The notes beneath the pieces were generated by a model, which saw nothing but the letters and a program-made list of their open reading frames with translations, searched no databases and was not told the origin of the DNA. This document shows positions 1 to 13,006 of a DNA stretch of 64,000 bases, piece by piece. Every line of letters starts with the position of its first letter. The stretch's first letter is position 1. Source of the stretch: Steinernema hermaphroditum (Eukaryota; Nematoda; Chromadorea; Rhabditida; Steinernematidae); NCBI GenBank assembly GCA_030435675.1, contig CM059623.1, positions 11,124,012 through 11,188,011 of the forward strand, read 5' to 3'. The position numbers and the translations under genes were made by a program.

Positions 1-38
1 GATTGGTGCACAGCAGAATCATCGTTTTATAAACTTAC

Positions 39-618
39 ATAGCCTTGTCGTTGACGACGGTCTTGTTGAAAGCGTCGATGGCCTGCTGAGCGCTCTGACG
101 ATCCCTGAATTGCACATAGCCGTGCTCGGGGTGCGCCTCCGATTTCTTAGCGCTAACAATGTTCCCGATGCGAACAAAAAGGTTCTCAAGATCCTCCTTG
201 GTGAACGTGTCCGGTAGGTTTTTGACGATAACGTCGCCACGGCGTTTCAGAAGATCGATGTCGCGCGTGTATCTCGAAGCACGAAGAACCCGGTGCTCGT
301 TGATTTCTTTGAAGTTCAATTCTTCCAGCGCTTGCAAGACTAAATTGAGTTTTAGAACAACGTAGTCCACCGAACGTCCTTACGGTCTTCTTCGGTGAAG
401 AAGGTAGCCAGCGCCGCGCCTCTGAGCTTCGGATCGGCTTCAGCGCCTGAGCGCAGCGTGCTCACTTTGCTCGTACCACCGAGGAGATCGAACAACCTCT
501 TGTTGTTCATGTGATCGTCGAGCTCCGAGATGAAGAGCATCTTCCTCTCGACTTCGTCACGGACCACCGGAGCCGCCGGCACTTCTTCGTTGCTTGAGGC
601 GCGCAGCTGCGGGACCAT
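39..618 (-). CDS. PABP-like protein with RRM1/RRM2-type domains (3' end outside window)
   Basis: Two exons are visible: 384-618 and 39-339, separated by a 44-nt intron (340-383, GTAAGG...TTTAG) in matching phase. A GTAAGT donor directly after position 39 shows that the gene continues off the window. The start chosen is the ATG at 616-618, ten bases after a TTTCAG that would suit a splice or trans-splice acceptor. Two RRM folds follow each other. The first (about residues 25-100) has the RNP2-like core KMLFISEL. The second starts at DVIVKNLPDTFTKEDLENLF and has the RNP1-like strand HGYVQF. The linker around SRYTRDIDLLKRRGD sits where poly(A)-binding proteins join RRM1 to RRM2, so I infer a divergent PABP-family RNA-binding protein. 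RRM1 is weak. The second half of a PABP layout occurs in a separate gene at 18811-19539. Confidence 0.75.
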
Positions 619-1580
619 CTGAGCTATCCTGAAACAACCGATTACGCATGTGAAAGCTATAAAGACCGCATAAGACCCGCGCAAAAGACGTTTGCGATGC
701 GAAATATGACTAAATCACAGTTCCGATGCGGTGTTCAGATACTGTGATGTTTGGTCCCGCGTCGATCACTCCATGTGTTAAAAGGTTCAGGTGTGAATCT
801 GCAAGATACGAGATGTTTGGCCTCTTGCTTGTAATTATCTTCTTCTTCGAGTGCTAACCACAATAGATGACAAAACGCGGGAAGAAAGATCGCATCTTCA
901 AGTCAGAACGGTCACAACTGAAAATGATGGACGGAAATGAAAAAGCGAAAAGGATCAGTCGTGCGCATTACAAAACTGTTAATAACTAACACAAGCAACT
1001 GTTGCATCGAAGTAAGGTAACACAGGACTAACATATATTCCATAAAAAGGGTGAACAATCATGCATCTGAAGAGACATAAAAAAGACAAAAGGTAAAAGA
1101 GCATAGAAAGATGGCATAAAGACGCACACAAGGGGCTACTTGTGGTCTACTCTGAACCACCACAAAGGTTAAAACAAGTACGATTAAAAAAAAGCGAAAC
1201 TGATCCTCCTCACGGTAGTCGTAACGTGGTGCCTAACCCTGAAAGCACCCATCGACAACTTCTTTTCTTTTGATAAAGTAAAGGAGAAAAATTTAACAAT
1301 TGCGAAATTCTGCGAAAAAGTACTACACAAAAATACTACAGGACCGTTAGTCAGACTCGCATTTTGCGCTCAACAAAAACGGAAATTGTATGAAGACATT
1401 CAGCTTTGGGGAACTCTCCCTGATGCCCCTGCAGCGATGAGCCTGATATAGCCACCTTATAAGGTGCTTCTCACTTCGGAGCAATTTTTCATGCAAGTAC
1501 AAGTATTATGATTTTCGTGTTCATTGGTGTCCTTTAGTTTGATACTTTTTCAGAATTTCCTCAAATATCGGAATAACGAA
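619..1580. other. Intergenic region between divergent genes
   Basis: No convincing coding sequence. It is AT-rich and separates a minus-strand PABP-like gene from a plus-strand membrane-protein gene, so it should hold both promoters. A TTTTTCAG at about 1546-1554 lies 27 bases before the next ATG and may be a trans-splice acceptor. Confidence 0.5.
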
Positions 1581-2423
1581 ATGTCCGAAGCGTCTTCGCC
1601 TCATCCGACGTTCGACCACTGGAACTACTCGTGCCTCTGCGGCCTCGTGCATATCAAGACGGGAACCGCCTCGTTGTTTCTCATAACGTTTCTTCTCGCC
1701 ATCGCCAGAACAGTGTGCATCTTCCAGAACTCCCGTGTGCATCTGAATGCCCCGCAGATCATCGAGATCTGCGTTCTCCACGTTGTCGCCGTGACGGTCG
1801 CCTTCGGCAGCAAAGGACTCATGCAGAATAATCGCTATCTGCTGTGAGTGTCCGACCTTCAATATGATTTTATGATGTGTTTTAAGCCTTCCATTCCTCA
1901 TCGTGCTCGGATACGCCGGCATCATCTGCTTTAGCCTGATTCTGGCGAACCTCTCTATCATATTCAATTTGTTTCGAGTGAAGGAGATCCTCAACGGTGA
2001 GCAGATTATTGCAGTCTTCACAACGAATCGTTCAAGCACAGATTTCAATGACTCCCACATCGAATTTCACTTAGCGCTTATTGTCATAGTTTGGTTTTTC
2101 TCTGTTGTTTACCGCTGCTACAACTACTTCGCAGCCCTCGGAAGGTTTGTTCTTGGGGATTTATGAGTTTAACTCGTCACTTAATTGTATATTCTACTAC
2201 CAAAGTCGTCATAAATTACTCGATCATGACTGGTTTGTCCCTATTTTTTGCTCCCCCACTGCTTCCTCGAGGAAATGGCGATGCGCTGAACATCGATGAG
2301 CCGAATACGCCCTTTTTCGCGAAGAAAATCAGAAAGGCGCTGGCGGAGACGCTCCGACGGAGTTTTCTGCAGACAGTCGTGATTCCGAAGCGCTTCTATC
2401 ACCGACGCCGCTTGGTCCTGTAA
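1581..2423 (+). CDS. Four-TM LAPTM4/5-like (DUF7027-type) membrane protein
   Basis: Exon 1 is 1581-1843 and exon 2 starts at 1887, with a 43-nt intron (GTGAGT...TTTTAAG) in phase. The N-terminus has the Cys-rich turn WNYSCLCGLVHIKTGT followed by a hydrophobic helix, a pattern I know from nematode LAPTM/DUF7027-type proteins of endosomal and lysosomal membranes. Three more helices follow: VVAVTVAFGS region, LIVLGYAGIICFSLIL, and LALIVIVWFFSVVYRCYNYF. The 3' end is uncertain. Either exon 2 runs to the stop at 2164-2166 (about 174 aa), or a GTTTGT donor at 2145 joins a GC3-rich basic tail ending at 2423 (frame containing FAKKIRKALAETLRR). The tail looks coding but I found no perfect acceptor in phase; ATCAG at about 2332 fits phase best. 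Confidence 0.65.
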
Positions 2424-2448
2424 TCATCTTTAGCCACAATTCATGGGT

Positions 2449-3654
2449 TCACAAGCTTACCCACTCCATGTTGATGTGCCTCCCGGCGTAGGCGAGCAGA
2501 TCTGCCATGTCATTTTGCTGCGGTTTCTTCTTCCGCATAATCGCTACCATAAGCGTAGAGCGCATCTAAATCTGCCGTGACATGACACAGAAAAAGGTGG
2601 AACCCACCTGCTCGGTTTCGGGATGGGACAACAAATCCAGAATCGTTCGAAGGCTATTCTCGATCGCCTCAGCGTCTTCATCATTGCCGTAATGCGCTCG
2701 GCAAAGGTTCTGGAGATGTTCTAGAAGCTCACGCTGGTCACTCGCCATGTGGCGGCTGCTCGGAGTGGCGAGCAAGACAGCAATCGGAAGCGAGCAGTTT
2801 GGAGGTATTGCCACAGGATCGCGTCCCAACTTGAACCCGCGGTGGAACACGAGGTCCTAAATGGCTACGATGAATATCATGTGCGGCTCCGCCCACCTTT
2901 GAAGGACCGGCAGCCAAGTACCGATCCGTCATGACCCCAGAGACTGATCGCCAGCCGTAGACGGGCAGGATCGGGAGCTCTCCACCTGTTAGAGTGCCCT
3001 GTTGCGGTCGCTCCAGGTGCTGAACGGCATGTCTTTATTATTTGCGTTTCAAAAAAAGAAACATACGAATAGGAAATCGGCAGACGATGGAGTCAGTACG
3101 ATCTTTCGGTCGACGGCGAAGCGACGGTAGAATTCACGATCGACGGCGTCGCCATCGTCGACGATGCTGCCCTCTCTCTCATTCCTAAAAACGAACAGAT
3201 CTGGAACGCTTACCAAAAAAGACCTACCAGGCGCTCTTGCCTGATTCTAACTGCTCCTGTTTTTGGGATGTGCGCGACTTTGCGTCCTTCGCAGGGTCGA
3301 TCTGTGTGAAATGCTGAAGTTGTCCTGAAAAACAACAAAGTGTGAAAGGGAAAGAGGAGGAGGGCCTACGAGGCATTTCGCGGTGACGAAGCGGAAGAAG
3401 ACTATCGACTGGAGCGCGAAGAAAGCCAACCACTCGCAGGGATACCAAAGCAAGAGAATGGGCTGCCCACAACGACAGGATCGTTCGAACAGACGAGAGA
3501 CAGGAAATGTACGTGAATTAAAAAAAAACATGAGAAGAAGGCGATAAAGGAACAGAATGTTGCGATCTGGCATGGTTTGATATCGAATTACCATTAGCGA
3601 CGAAGGAACAGAACACATAAAAGAACATTCATCACGCCGATTATGTGGGCACAT
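2449..3654 (-). CDS. Unrecognised multi-exon protein, possibly membrane-anchored at the N-terminus
   Basis: Exons read with matching phases: 3228-3313, 3067-3184, 2897-3019, 2608-2856 and 2449-2565 (stop TGA 2449-2451), with introns of 40-47 nt. An upstream segment ending at donor 3369/3370 encodes a hydrophobic helix (LLLWYPCEWLAFFALQSIVFF) and joins in phase 0. Its own start is unclear because the frame is open back to an ATG at 3654. The soluble part is acidic to neutral and contains IVLTPSSADFLF, GGELPILPVYGWRSVSGVM, KLGRDPVAIPPNCSLPIAVL and a helical stretch QRELLEHLQNLCRAHYGND. I do not recognise the family. Strict phase agreement across five introns makes the gene real; the 5' exon is the weak point. 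It lies just downstream of the small gene at 3673-4068 on the same strand, so the pair could be an operon. Confidence 0.6.
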
Positions 3655-3672
3655 TAAATCATCAATGAAATT

Positions 3673-4068
3673 TTATTTCGGCACCTGGACGAGTTTCGCG
3701 AGGTTAGGCTTCTTGCTTGCGTACTCCAGAAGTGCTTTCTTAGCACTCGGGCCGATTCCTACGCGGACAGCAGTGCGAGTGAGCCAGTGAGTGCTGAAAA
3801 CAGAGCATCAGCATAAACAACGGAGGAAAGAGAGTACTAACCTGGAGCTGATGGCCTCAGTAACTCGCTTGAGGCGACGTACGTGCACGATGGTGAGCAC
3901 GATGAGCACGACGGAGACGAGGTTGACGAACGCGGGCACTGCGATCATGAGGACTAGCCACGCCTGCGTCGATTCGGCCGCCTTCTGGCACGTTTCGAGC
4001 GCTGCCGAAGCCGGAGAGCAGCAGATGGCCGCGAGGAGGAGGGCGAGAGCGCGCTGACCGGTCGACAT
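3673..4068 (-). CDS. Small single-pass membrane protein with signal peptide (115 aa)
   Basis: Exon 1 (3842-4068) and exon 2 (3673-3793) are separated by a 48-nt intron (GTTAGT...TTTTCAG) that splits a serine codon. The ATG at 4066-4068 begins a clear signal peptide (RALALLLAAICCSPASA). A short segment with one Cys (LETCQKAAEST) follows, then a strong membrane helix (AWLVLMIAVPAFVNLVSVVLIVLTIV) and a basic cytosolic side (HVRRLKRV). The tail is Lys/Arg-rich: GPSAKKALLEYASKKPNL. Topology is inferred as a very short ectodomain, one TM and a cytoplasmic tail of about 50 aa. No family recognised. The stop lies 19 nt above the first possible ATG of the next minus-strand gene, a spacing compatible with a nematode operon. 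Confidence 0.75.
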
Positions 4069-4514
4069 GTTGCGATTCGAAGGAATGAGGAGAGCGCAGA
4101 CGGAAGGCGTCTGAAGCGGCCGTAGACGTCTCCATGCATATGCAAGGGAGCAGAAGGGAGCAAAATTAAAAGGTGACTTTTTGGAAAAAAAATACACAAT
4201 GTGTTCAGCGTGCACAGGGCGTTGTTTCACATTCAAAAAATTGCAGTGGTCTCGTAGCGATTATCGAAGCCGGTTGTTTCCTTTTATCGTGAATTTGTTA
4301 TTCGCTCGCTTCAGATCGAGCGTCTGGGAGACAATGCGTCTCTCCTGTGTTTGGATCAGTTTCATTGTGAGTGTTTTGTGCAATGGTTTGGTTGCCTTTG
4401 TCTGCTGCGAATGGACTCCCGTATTTGGAACGGTCTCCCTTTTCCGATATGAACGGTTGGCGAGGAAATTTTGCAATTTATTAAACGTTGATCTTAATTA
4501 TGTACTTTTTAGGC
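4069..4514. other. Divergent promoter region
   Basis: Lies between the minus-strand membrane-protein gene and the plus-strand hnRNP-like gene. A GTGAGT after 4366 and TTTTTAG before 4513 suggest a spliced 5' UTR or leader for the hnRNP-like gene. An ATG at 4334 would not join the downstream frame in phase, so I do not treat it as coding. Confidence 0.4.
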
Positions 4515-5535
4515 ATGTCGGGACATCCAATGGAAGGCTTCTCCGCTCAAGGCGCTCGTCTTATGCCTCCCCACCCAATGTAGGATTTTGTCAAGATGAT
4601 TGAAACTGACAGTTTGATTAGGCAATACAACGGTCCGCCAGGGAGGCACGAAGTCAGTTATGACACAAGTTCAAAGGATCCGCACATGCTGCGATCTCGT
4701 GTTTTTATTGGAAACCTTAACACAGGCGTTGTGACGCGCGAGGACATTATCAAGCTGTGCAGTCCGTACGGAACTCTGCTGGGCGTCACCGTGTTCAAGG
4801 GGTACGCCTTTGTCCAATTCGCGGAAGCTACTGGAGCTGACTTTGCTGTCTCCATACTGAATGGATACAACTGGAACAATTCATATCTTGGTATGTATTT
4901 GGCATCGGATTATCTGGAGCGACTTTGGTGTAACTCTTCTGGTTTGAAAAGCTTGAAAGAACAGCGGTTCAGTGTCACTGCTTTTTTCAGTTTCTTTTTT
5001 TAGATGTCAAACTGGCTATTACTGGAATGAAAGGTGCTCAGAGTTATTCTACTGTGGGGTAATTTTCTTTATTTCATTGACGTCACTGTTTCATATGAGT
5101 ACTGATACCGTCATTTATTAACTCTTCAAATATTACAGCATTAAGCGGCCGATGCCTTGCAGTGGCATTTCAAGAAGAGGTTCTTTAAGCGCACCGTCAA
5201 ACACTCCGTTAAGGGATAGGGATCACGGTGCACCAGCAGCAAAGAAGTCCCGTGTTGACGAATCACATGAAATGAATAAGAAGGCCGCCAAGGAATCTCT
5301 AGAGTCTGGGAAGAAATTGGGCGGCCTCTACGATCACGGTAATTTGTCTATCCTTAGCTGCAGCACTTTTATAATTTACGAATTTTTAGGCATGCCTGAC
5401 ACCCTTATCTGCGGTGGATGTCGATTTGTCACCTCGTCTTTGTCCGAATTCTGTAATCATCGTGCCGCCGAGTGCGTGCCACCAGAACCAAAACCTGTCA
5501 AAGTCAAGGAAGAGCAGAAGGATGAATCTGGGTAG
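4515..5535 (+). CDS. hnRNP C/RALY-like single-RRM nuclear RNA-binding protein (244 aa)
   Basis: Five exons join in perfect phase: 4515-4579, 4622-4890, 5004-5058, 5139-5338, 5390-5535. The RRM (about residues 45-120) carries RNP2 RVFIGNLNTG and RNP1 KGYAFVQF, preceded by SKDPHMLRS. This matches the human hnRNP C/RALY signature, where a similar SRVFIGNLNT motif opens the RRM. After it come a basic Ser/Pro segment with a likely nuclear localisation signal (AAKKSR) and a Lys/Glu-rich helix. The last exon carries CGGCRFVTSSLSEFCNHRAAEC, a Cys/His arrangement resembling a small zinc finger, then an acidic tail. The role is inferred as nuclear pre-mRNA packaging or splicing. The C-terminal finger is not part of vertebrate hnRNP C. 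The start follows a TTTTTAG acceptor by two bases. Confidence 0.85.
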
Positions 5536-5879
5536 ACGAAACCCCTGTGACGTGGGGTATTGATGCTGGCGCCGCCGTCTTCGCACAGATTACCATTTAC
5601 TCCGTGTCTTGTTGATTTCTCACTTATGGCGTATTTGAATCTCACACTTTTTTTTCGCGTGACTGGAACTACCCTTTTTATGTAGTATCGGGTAAATGTT
5701 TTCCGGTGATTCCTTTGCTATGTAAGTTGTGTGGAACTTTTATTACTTGCCGTGTTTTGGGCGTGAACTGGCTTGTTCGATGAACGTGTGCTTTTGCAGA
5801 TGGCGCATCCTCATGCTCGCTAGTACGACCAATCCGAGGTCGTGGTCTTGGAGTGGTTGTACAGGTGCGCTTAGAACGG
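5536..5879. other. Short gap between convergent genes
   Basis: Holds the 3' flank of the hnRNP-like gene and the chemoreceptor gene that converge here. I see no additional gene. Confidence 0.4.
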
Positions 5880-7035
5880 TTATGTGTTTATCGAGGACAT
5901 ATTCGAAACTTTCGATCTAACAACAATATTTTGTGTTTTCATAATCGAGTTCTGTGGAGAGATGATTCTCGCGTTGGTGAAGAAGGCTTTTACGGCTGTG
6001 CGGAAAGGAGAAGAGGAGAGCAGAAGGAAGACGGGACTCGAAAGACAGGCCAGGTCGGTGAGGTAAGGATTCATGGTGAGGATCAAACTGAGACAAGCAG
6101 CGTTGCAGGAAACATTCACGTAGGCCACGAGCTAAAATTCTCCCTGAAGTTCCTTCCTGCATTCTTTAGCACCTACTTGAAGCAGTGCTTGCGTCAGATG
6201 AATTACAAATAGGGCGAGGGTCATGAAGAAGAGCTTGATTTCCGTCCAACTCTTTTTGGTGGTCTTGTGAGTGACGATGTAGACGATGACACAAATGTTG
6301 CATATGAAGGAGAGGCCACTGGCGGAGACTGTCATAACGAGCATGTAGAGACTGTTCCTGATCTGAAGCTGCCTGTGATGGTAAACTACCAGCGGAGAGG
6401 GCACTTACTCCTCCGAACTTATTGTAGTTGGCGTTGTAAACGTCGCCCATCTTAGAGAAGAATGCGCCTCCGATGAGGATGTGCCACGTGAGGAGGATGG
6501 GGAATACGAGGACGAAGACCATGCAGGGCCAGAGGGAGCGCTGCCAGAGCTGAAACAGTGGATCTGCTGCTGCTCCGCGGCCATCGTGGTACCTCTTGAA
6601 ACTTCGGCGGAAGCGCGATGACGACAAGCCGATTCAGCGAGATCAGAACGAAACATATCAGCTGAGAGTAGGGAAGGTAGTAGCAGAGAAAATACAGGGC
6701 GGTGGGCAGCGGCCCTGTCTTGATCACCGGGATCTCCATGACGCTATTGAAGAGGCCGGAGAAAGGAATTCGCCAACATAGCCAGTTAAACAACTCGTTG
6801 CCTAGATCCTGAAATGTCTCCCGTCGGGATCTTGACATTTAGCTCTCCTGATTACCAAAAGAGCTTGTAGTTTGAACAGAGTAAAGAAACTCGTTTTGAA
6901 GTTCTTGTTATAGCGCTTGCTCGAGAGAATATATACAGTAAACATGTAAAGCGCATAGCAGGGAATACTGTAGCCCAACGAAGTGTAGAATAGAATATAT
7001 TTTGAAGTTGATGGAGACGTTTCGGTCGCGTTCAT
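5880..7035 (-). CDS. Seven-TM chemoreceptor, Srg/Srv superfamily, intact copy (324 aa)
   Basis: Five exons, all phase 0: 6856-7035 (180 nt), 6593-6808 (216), 6409-6549 (141), 6177-6362 (186), 5880-6131 (252). The start ATG is 7033-7035 and the stop TAA is 5880-5882. Family hallmarks: TM1 with YSIPCYALYMFTVYIL and then SFFTLFKLQ; TM3 end NRLVVIALP; FPILLTWHILIGGAFF in TM4; a long TM5/TM6 region; and TM7 with DLACLSSPVFLLLSSSPFR. Nematode chemoreceptors of this class sit in ciliated sensory neurons and signal through G proteins; that function is inferred from family. Exon lengths are conserved exactly in the paralogues at 13956-15175 and 21831-22922, so they serve as a reference for judging decay there. 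No broken codon or missing splice site was found. Confidence 0.85.
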
Positions 7036-10000
7036 GTCGTAGACGTGGACGTGCTAAGTGGAAGCACCTGAAATGCGAGGTGATAACGTATTCATGGTAG
7101 TGCATGAAGTCGAGAAGTCCATTGAAAACGGGCGGTAAACGGGGTAATGATCGCGTATCTGACGTGTAAATGCATTATGAGTTCGGGACTTATGTAATTT
7201 CGACGAGTGTCGCTGGAATTGTCCACGAAAATGCGAGTACAATTAGTACTTTGTGGCATTGTTCTGAAGGTGGCGCTGTCTAAAAATAGAACGACTACGG
7301 TATTGGCTAAGTGTAGTCATTGGTGAAGATAATGCAGTACATTTGCACAGTACATTAAGCGATTTAGAACGGTGCTCTTGAACCCAGTTTTATTAGACAA
7401 CCGCTCATGTAGACTAGAAGGAGAAAATGAGTGTCTCTAGACGTCTCGCCCAACAGACAGAATCCAGTCACTCAGACATCTGAAAGCCATTTTGAGTGGT
7501 CGTTCGGCTTAATTTGTTAAATTTCTAGGTTACTCCAGGTGAACCATACATCGGCAACTGACTGGACTACCCTGAAGAAGTAAACATGCCCTGAATAATT
7601 AAATAAATTTTACTGCAGTGTCTCGTAGGTGACGCAGATTACATAGTTACACTTCGTGTATGGGTATGCCTTCGCAAAAACAGACCAAGGTAGATCTCAT
7701 TACATGTAAAGCGAAATTTTATTCTAGGACCATTGGGGGAGGACATGTATGAGCAAATTGTTTTACACTGTTGACAAGGTCCATGAGCAAGAAAACTTAT
7801 GAAATATATCAACATTGTAAATTCATAAATAGCAGAATGCTTGCTGATTTACTTTTGTTTACAAGCTAAAGTAATGCAAATTTTTTATGACAATAAGTCC
7901 CAGATAGGAAACTCTTTGTCCAGGTATTGAAAGCTGTGAAAACGCAGAATGCCCACGGACAGTCAAGTGGCAACTGCCATTATAAATATGCTAGTGTTTG
8001 ATGTTTGGATTTTTTAAAATATTAATTATGCCTTTTTTAGTAATTTTTAAAAGAAACGCCTTTGAGGAGGGGGTGAGATGTCTTTCCAAATGCCTGATTT
8101 GACCCACTACTGAGTCAGTCATTTTGAAAAGTTCTCCTACAAGTGAACCACTGCCTTAATGTTTTGTATATCACCACTGAGAAGTCAAACATTGTGCAAA
8201 ATTATAGGGTCACCTAGGCAGCTCATTTTTTTACTTTTTTTTTGCTTTTACTTTTTACTCATTTTTACTCATTAGTCTATACTCAACTAGGCCTACCGTT
8301 TGCCCCTATTTTAGCGTTACATGTTTCACCGTTCCCTTGTGAGTTAACTACATCATCAAACTGACGTTACAAAGTTGACTTCGCAACCTATTGATGTGTA
8401 ATAACCAACAAAAGTATGCAATAAAAGCCAGAATAACAAAAGTGCGCAGCTGATGACTTTGCACTTCCTCAGGTGAATTAGAAGACCTGAAAAGTCAGAA
8501 ACGACGGGAGTGTGAAGGGTACGAAGTTAATGGCGAAACAAAAGTTCTTTCCTGCGTAATATGTATAAATAATAAATGTAAGGAGGGGGGGGGGGTGGAA
8601 AGATCCCTAAAAGGTGATGCAGTACTTGCAGTACTTTGTGATAGGTGGTGCTAAGGCTTTGCTTATATATCAAAAGAGCCGTTCCGTTATTGCTACTTCT
8701 GGCAAAAAAAAGCTGAAAAAATCGTGACGTCTCAGAATTTGACGTAATAAGACGAGGGAGGTAAACATTGTTGACAAGAGAACAAATTTAAACGAATAAA
8801 CCATTGATGTAAGAGCAGCGTGGCGGTTCATTTCATTTAAATTTCAATTGCACTAAAGCAAAGGGGAAGAAGGACAACGTCTAAGGCCCAAGAATAAGTC
8901 AAATTAAAAGTGTCTACGTATACTTTTGCTTTTAACAAATATGCTCGAGCTCTTCGTCTTCATACCAAAGAACTGGAGAGGTATCATATTTCTGGACTAA
9001 CAACAATGATTGCATTAGATTAATTGAGCAGATGTTTTCCTTTGTTTTCATATTCCTCAAATGCTAAATTAAGCCGTGTTTATATGTTTTGCGAAAATTT
9101 GATCCTCACTGACCGTTGATCCATCTTCCAAAGCAAGTGAACAGAGAGAAGCGGACTCTCGACAAGGCTATCGACTCGGACTGGTTTTGAAAGACAAGGC
9201 GGAATCCGTGTCAGAATCCAGGACTACAAAAATCGAAACTTTTATTCCGAAACCATGTCTCCATTCTTTGAACGAAAAAAAGTGGTTTCAATGATTATTG
9301 CATTTTCGCAGCCCGTCAGAAGTTCCCATACTTCACCCTACTCCCCTGTACATTCTCTGTACGAGTCTCTCTAGAGTTTCTGGTTTCGTCGGTCGACGCA
9401 AGTCACGCAATGTGAGTGACAAAGAAGATTGCTTTCAACCGATGTTGCTGATCGACTTAGGGCCATACTTTTGTGACGCGGAGTTTGTCTCGTTTTTTGA
9501 GATCGAATTACTCCGAATTATGGCCAAAATCGGCAGAATCGGCCAAAGAATGAAACATGCGATCTACCGTTCATGTTCCAGCATCCTCAATAGCGCTCTG
9601 TTCCTCATTTCTGCGCAGCTTAGATTTCCGTTGTTAAAACAGATTTGAATCCAAAAAGAACACAGCCACATCCTCCATCACACTGAGCAACCGTCTCCTC
9701 CTCATATTCCACCAAAGCACCTCTTTCTCCGAACGTTCGAAGCTAAATTGAATTGAAATAGAATCGCACTCAAAGCCTGCGAGCAACCACAAAGAAATGC
9801 CAAATTAAAAGGAGACAAGGCTTTTCCCTCTAAAAGTTGAAGCATTCAGCTCGTTTTTGCTCCTCAGATCAACGAGGAGTGACTTCTCTTTACTTTTTCA
9901 TCGTTCACCGGGCAGTTCATAATCACTTCTTTTTCTTTAGTTAAATTTCGATGAAATCTTAAACTTCGGGCCGTAAAATATGAATATCTGGATTCAATCT

Positions 10001-10497
10001 GGATTGAAAAGATCTTATGTTGATATGAAAGCGTTAATGCCGAAAGAGTACTCCAACGATTTTGTTGCGAGACCCAGTCATTTCTCAGTCTAGTACTACC
10101 GGATAGCACCACAAGAACTCCGAGACTTCCAAGACTCGAGATCGAGACTCAACACTGGCCGGAATTCGTTAGGATCACTGAGCACAAGAGACAAAGGAAA
10201 GAACCTACTGCTTTGAGATTGAGGGATACACAGCCATTACAAAGGATGTGGATTGTTAGGGTAAACACAGTAATATGTATAATTAATTGGAAGTACCTGG
10301 AAGCGATGTCTGATGACTAAAGACCACACCTCATTACGGAAACACAATTAAGCGACCCCCAAGGATTAGTCAGATCACTGATTCAATTGAACACAAAAGA
10401 CGGGAAGCTACAACGCAACCAAAAAGACATCAACGCAAAATCTGTACGTGGATACAGAAGGAATTTTTGCACTTGGCTTAGTGGCATTAGCCATATA
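7036..10497. other. Long AT-rich gene-poor region
   Basis: About 3.5 kb with no supported gene. Only short open frames occur; the longest, 9298-9648 plus (116 codons), has no recognisable domain and no coding-like base bias. An uninterrupted G run lies at about 8584-8596. The chemoreceptor promoter should be near 7036-7300. Confidence 0.5.
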
Positions 10498-10788
10498 TCA
10501 TGATGTATAGCGAACAAAAGTGTAGACCACCGTAGCTGTTTCGGTGCAGGGCGCGACATCGGTGTTGAAATCACCTGTCCCATTAATGTGCGCGGACTCA
10601 GAAGCGACGAAGAGGCTGATCCCGGAAATAGCGCACATCGGGCGCAACGGGATCTCATCATCGGAGCGGCTGGCGGTGCAGACTTCGGAGTTGGGGCGGA
10701 TCTGCGGCTTGCGAGGTGCAGGTGGTCGGGCGGTGCAGACGGTCTTCTTGGCGAGATGTAGCGTTTCATTTCTAAGAATAGCTGGCGG
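10498..10788 (-). CDS. Small unknown-family protein or gene fragment, copy 1
   Basis: An open frame preceded by ATTCTTAG (possible acceptor near 10774) runs through LAKKTVCTARPPAP, EVCTASRSDDEIPL and SGISLF to a conserved-looking end, NGTGDFNTDVAPCTE, then a stop at 10498-10500. The same C-terminal block recurs in the other orientation at 57.8 kb ([16 protein letters not shown]). The N-terminal LAKKTV block recurs at 13.6 kb. Recurrence at protein level in three places argues that this frame is or was coding. No ATG with a signal peptide is evident in frame, so a 5' exon may be missing. Family unknown. Confidence 0.4.
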   Translation of the reverse strand, partial: PPAILRNETLHLAKKTVCTARPPAPRKPQIRPNSEVCTASRSDDEIPLRPMCAISGISLFVASESAHINGTGDFNTDVAPCTETATVVYTFVRYTS

Positions 10789-12429
<1,641 letters not shown>

Positions 12430-13006
12430 TTAAAAATGGTGCATTTTCAACTTACCAACCCAATAGTTAATGAAGATGAGAATTGTGGGGAAGCATCCGG
12501 TTTCGATGGTTGGATCGCGGAAGAAGTCGTTGAAGAGTCCTGAGAAGGGGATGCGGAGGGTGGGCCAGTTGATGAGGTGAACGATCAGATCCTTAAACAG
12601 TGGCGTCATAGAGACATCTGAACGTCCCTAGTCATAGACTATAGAGGTCTAAGGCTAAGTTGAGTTAAGGAACCGAATCGATTCCGGTGCTTGAGGGTGA
12701 GCTAATAAAAGCTCATTCAACACTAAACGGTTTATCAACAGAGCGATGATCAAAGGTGAGTACCGTCAATTAGCTTTAGTAACTTCGTAAATCATAGTTT
12801 TTTTAATGCTTTACAACACGACTCACAAGAACTCCTTGAACTTTGAACAGTTTGAAGAAGGTCGATCCAAAGTAATTTTGGAATCTTCTAAGAGACAACA
12901 CATGTATGGTGAATACGTAGAAGATGTAGCAAGGAATGCTGTAAGCCACCGGAATGTAAAACAGGAGCTTCTTTTCGGTAGGAATAGATGCTTCTGTGGA
13001 GTTCAT
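12430..13006 (-). pseudogene. Truncated Srg/Srv-type chemoreceptor
   Basis: Exon 1 (12827-13006) has exactly the 180 nt of the intact copy and starts with ATG at 13004-13006. It encodes AYSIPCYIFYVFTIHVLSL and STFFKLFKVQG, then a GTGAGT donor. Exon 2 begins at 12591 after CTGTTTAAG with the conserved DLIVHLINW, RIPFSGLFNDFF and a Thr-Gly turn. It stays homologous only to about FINYWVG and then enters unrelated sequence with a stop at 12430-12432. The second half of exon 2 and the three exons for TM3-TM7 are absent. No in-frame stop precedes the break, so truncation is probably recent. A two-TM product would not be a receptor. Confidence 0.8.

Noticed and set aside
9864..10112. 82-codon minus-strand ORF
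   Set aside because: AT-rich, no homologous motif and no context.
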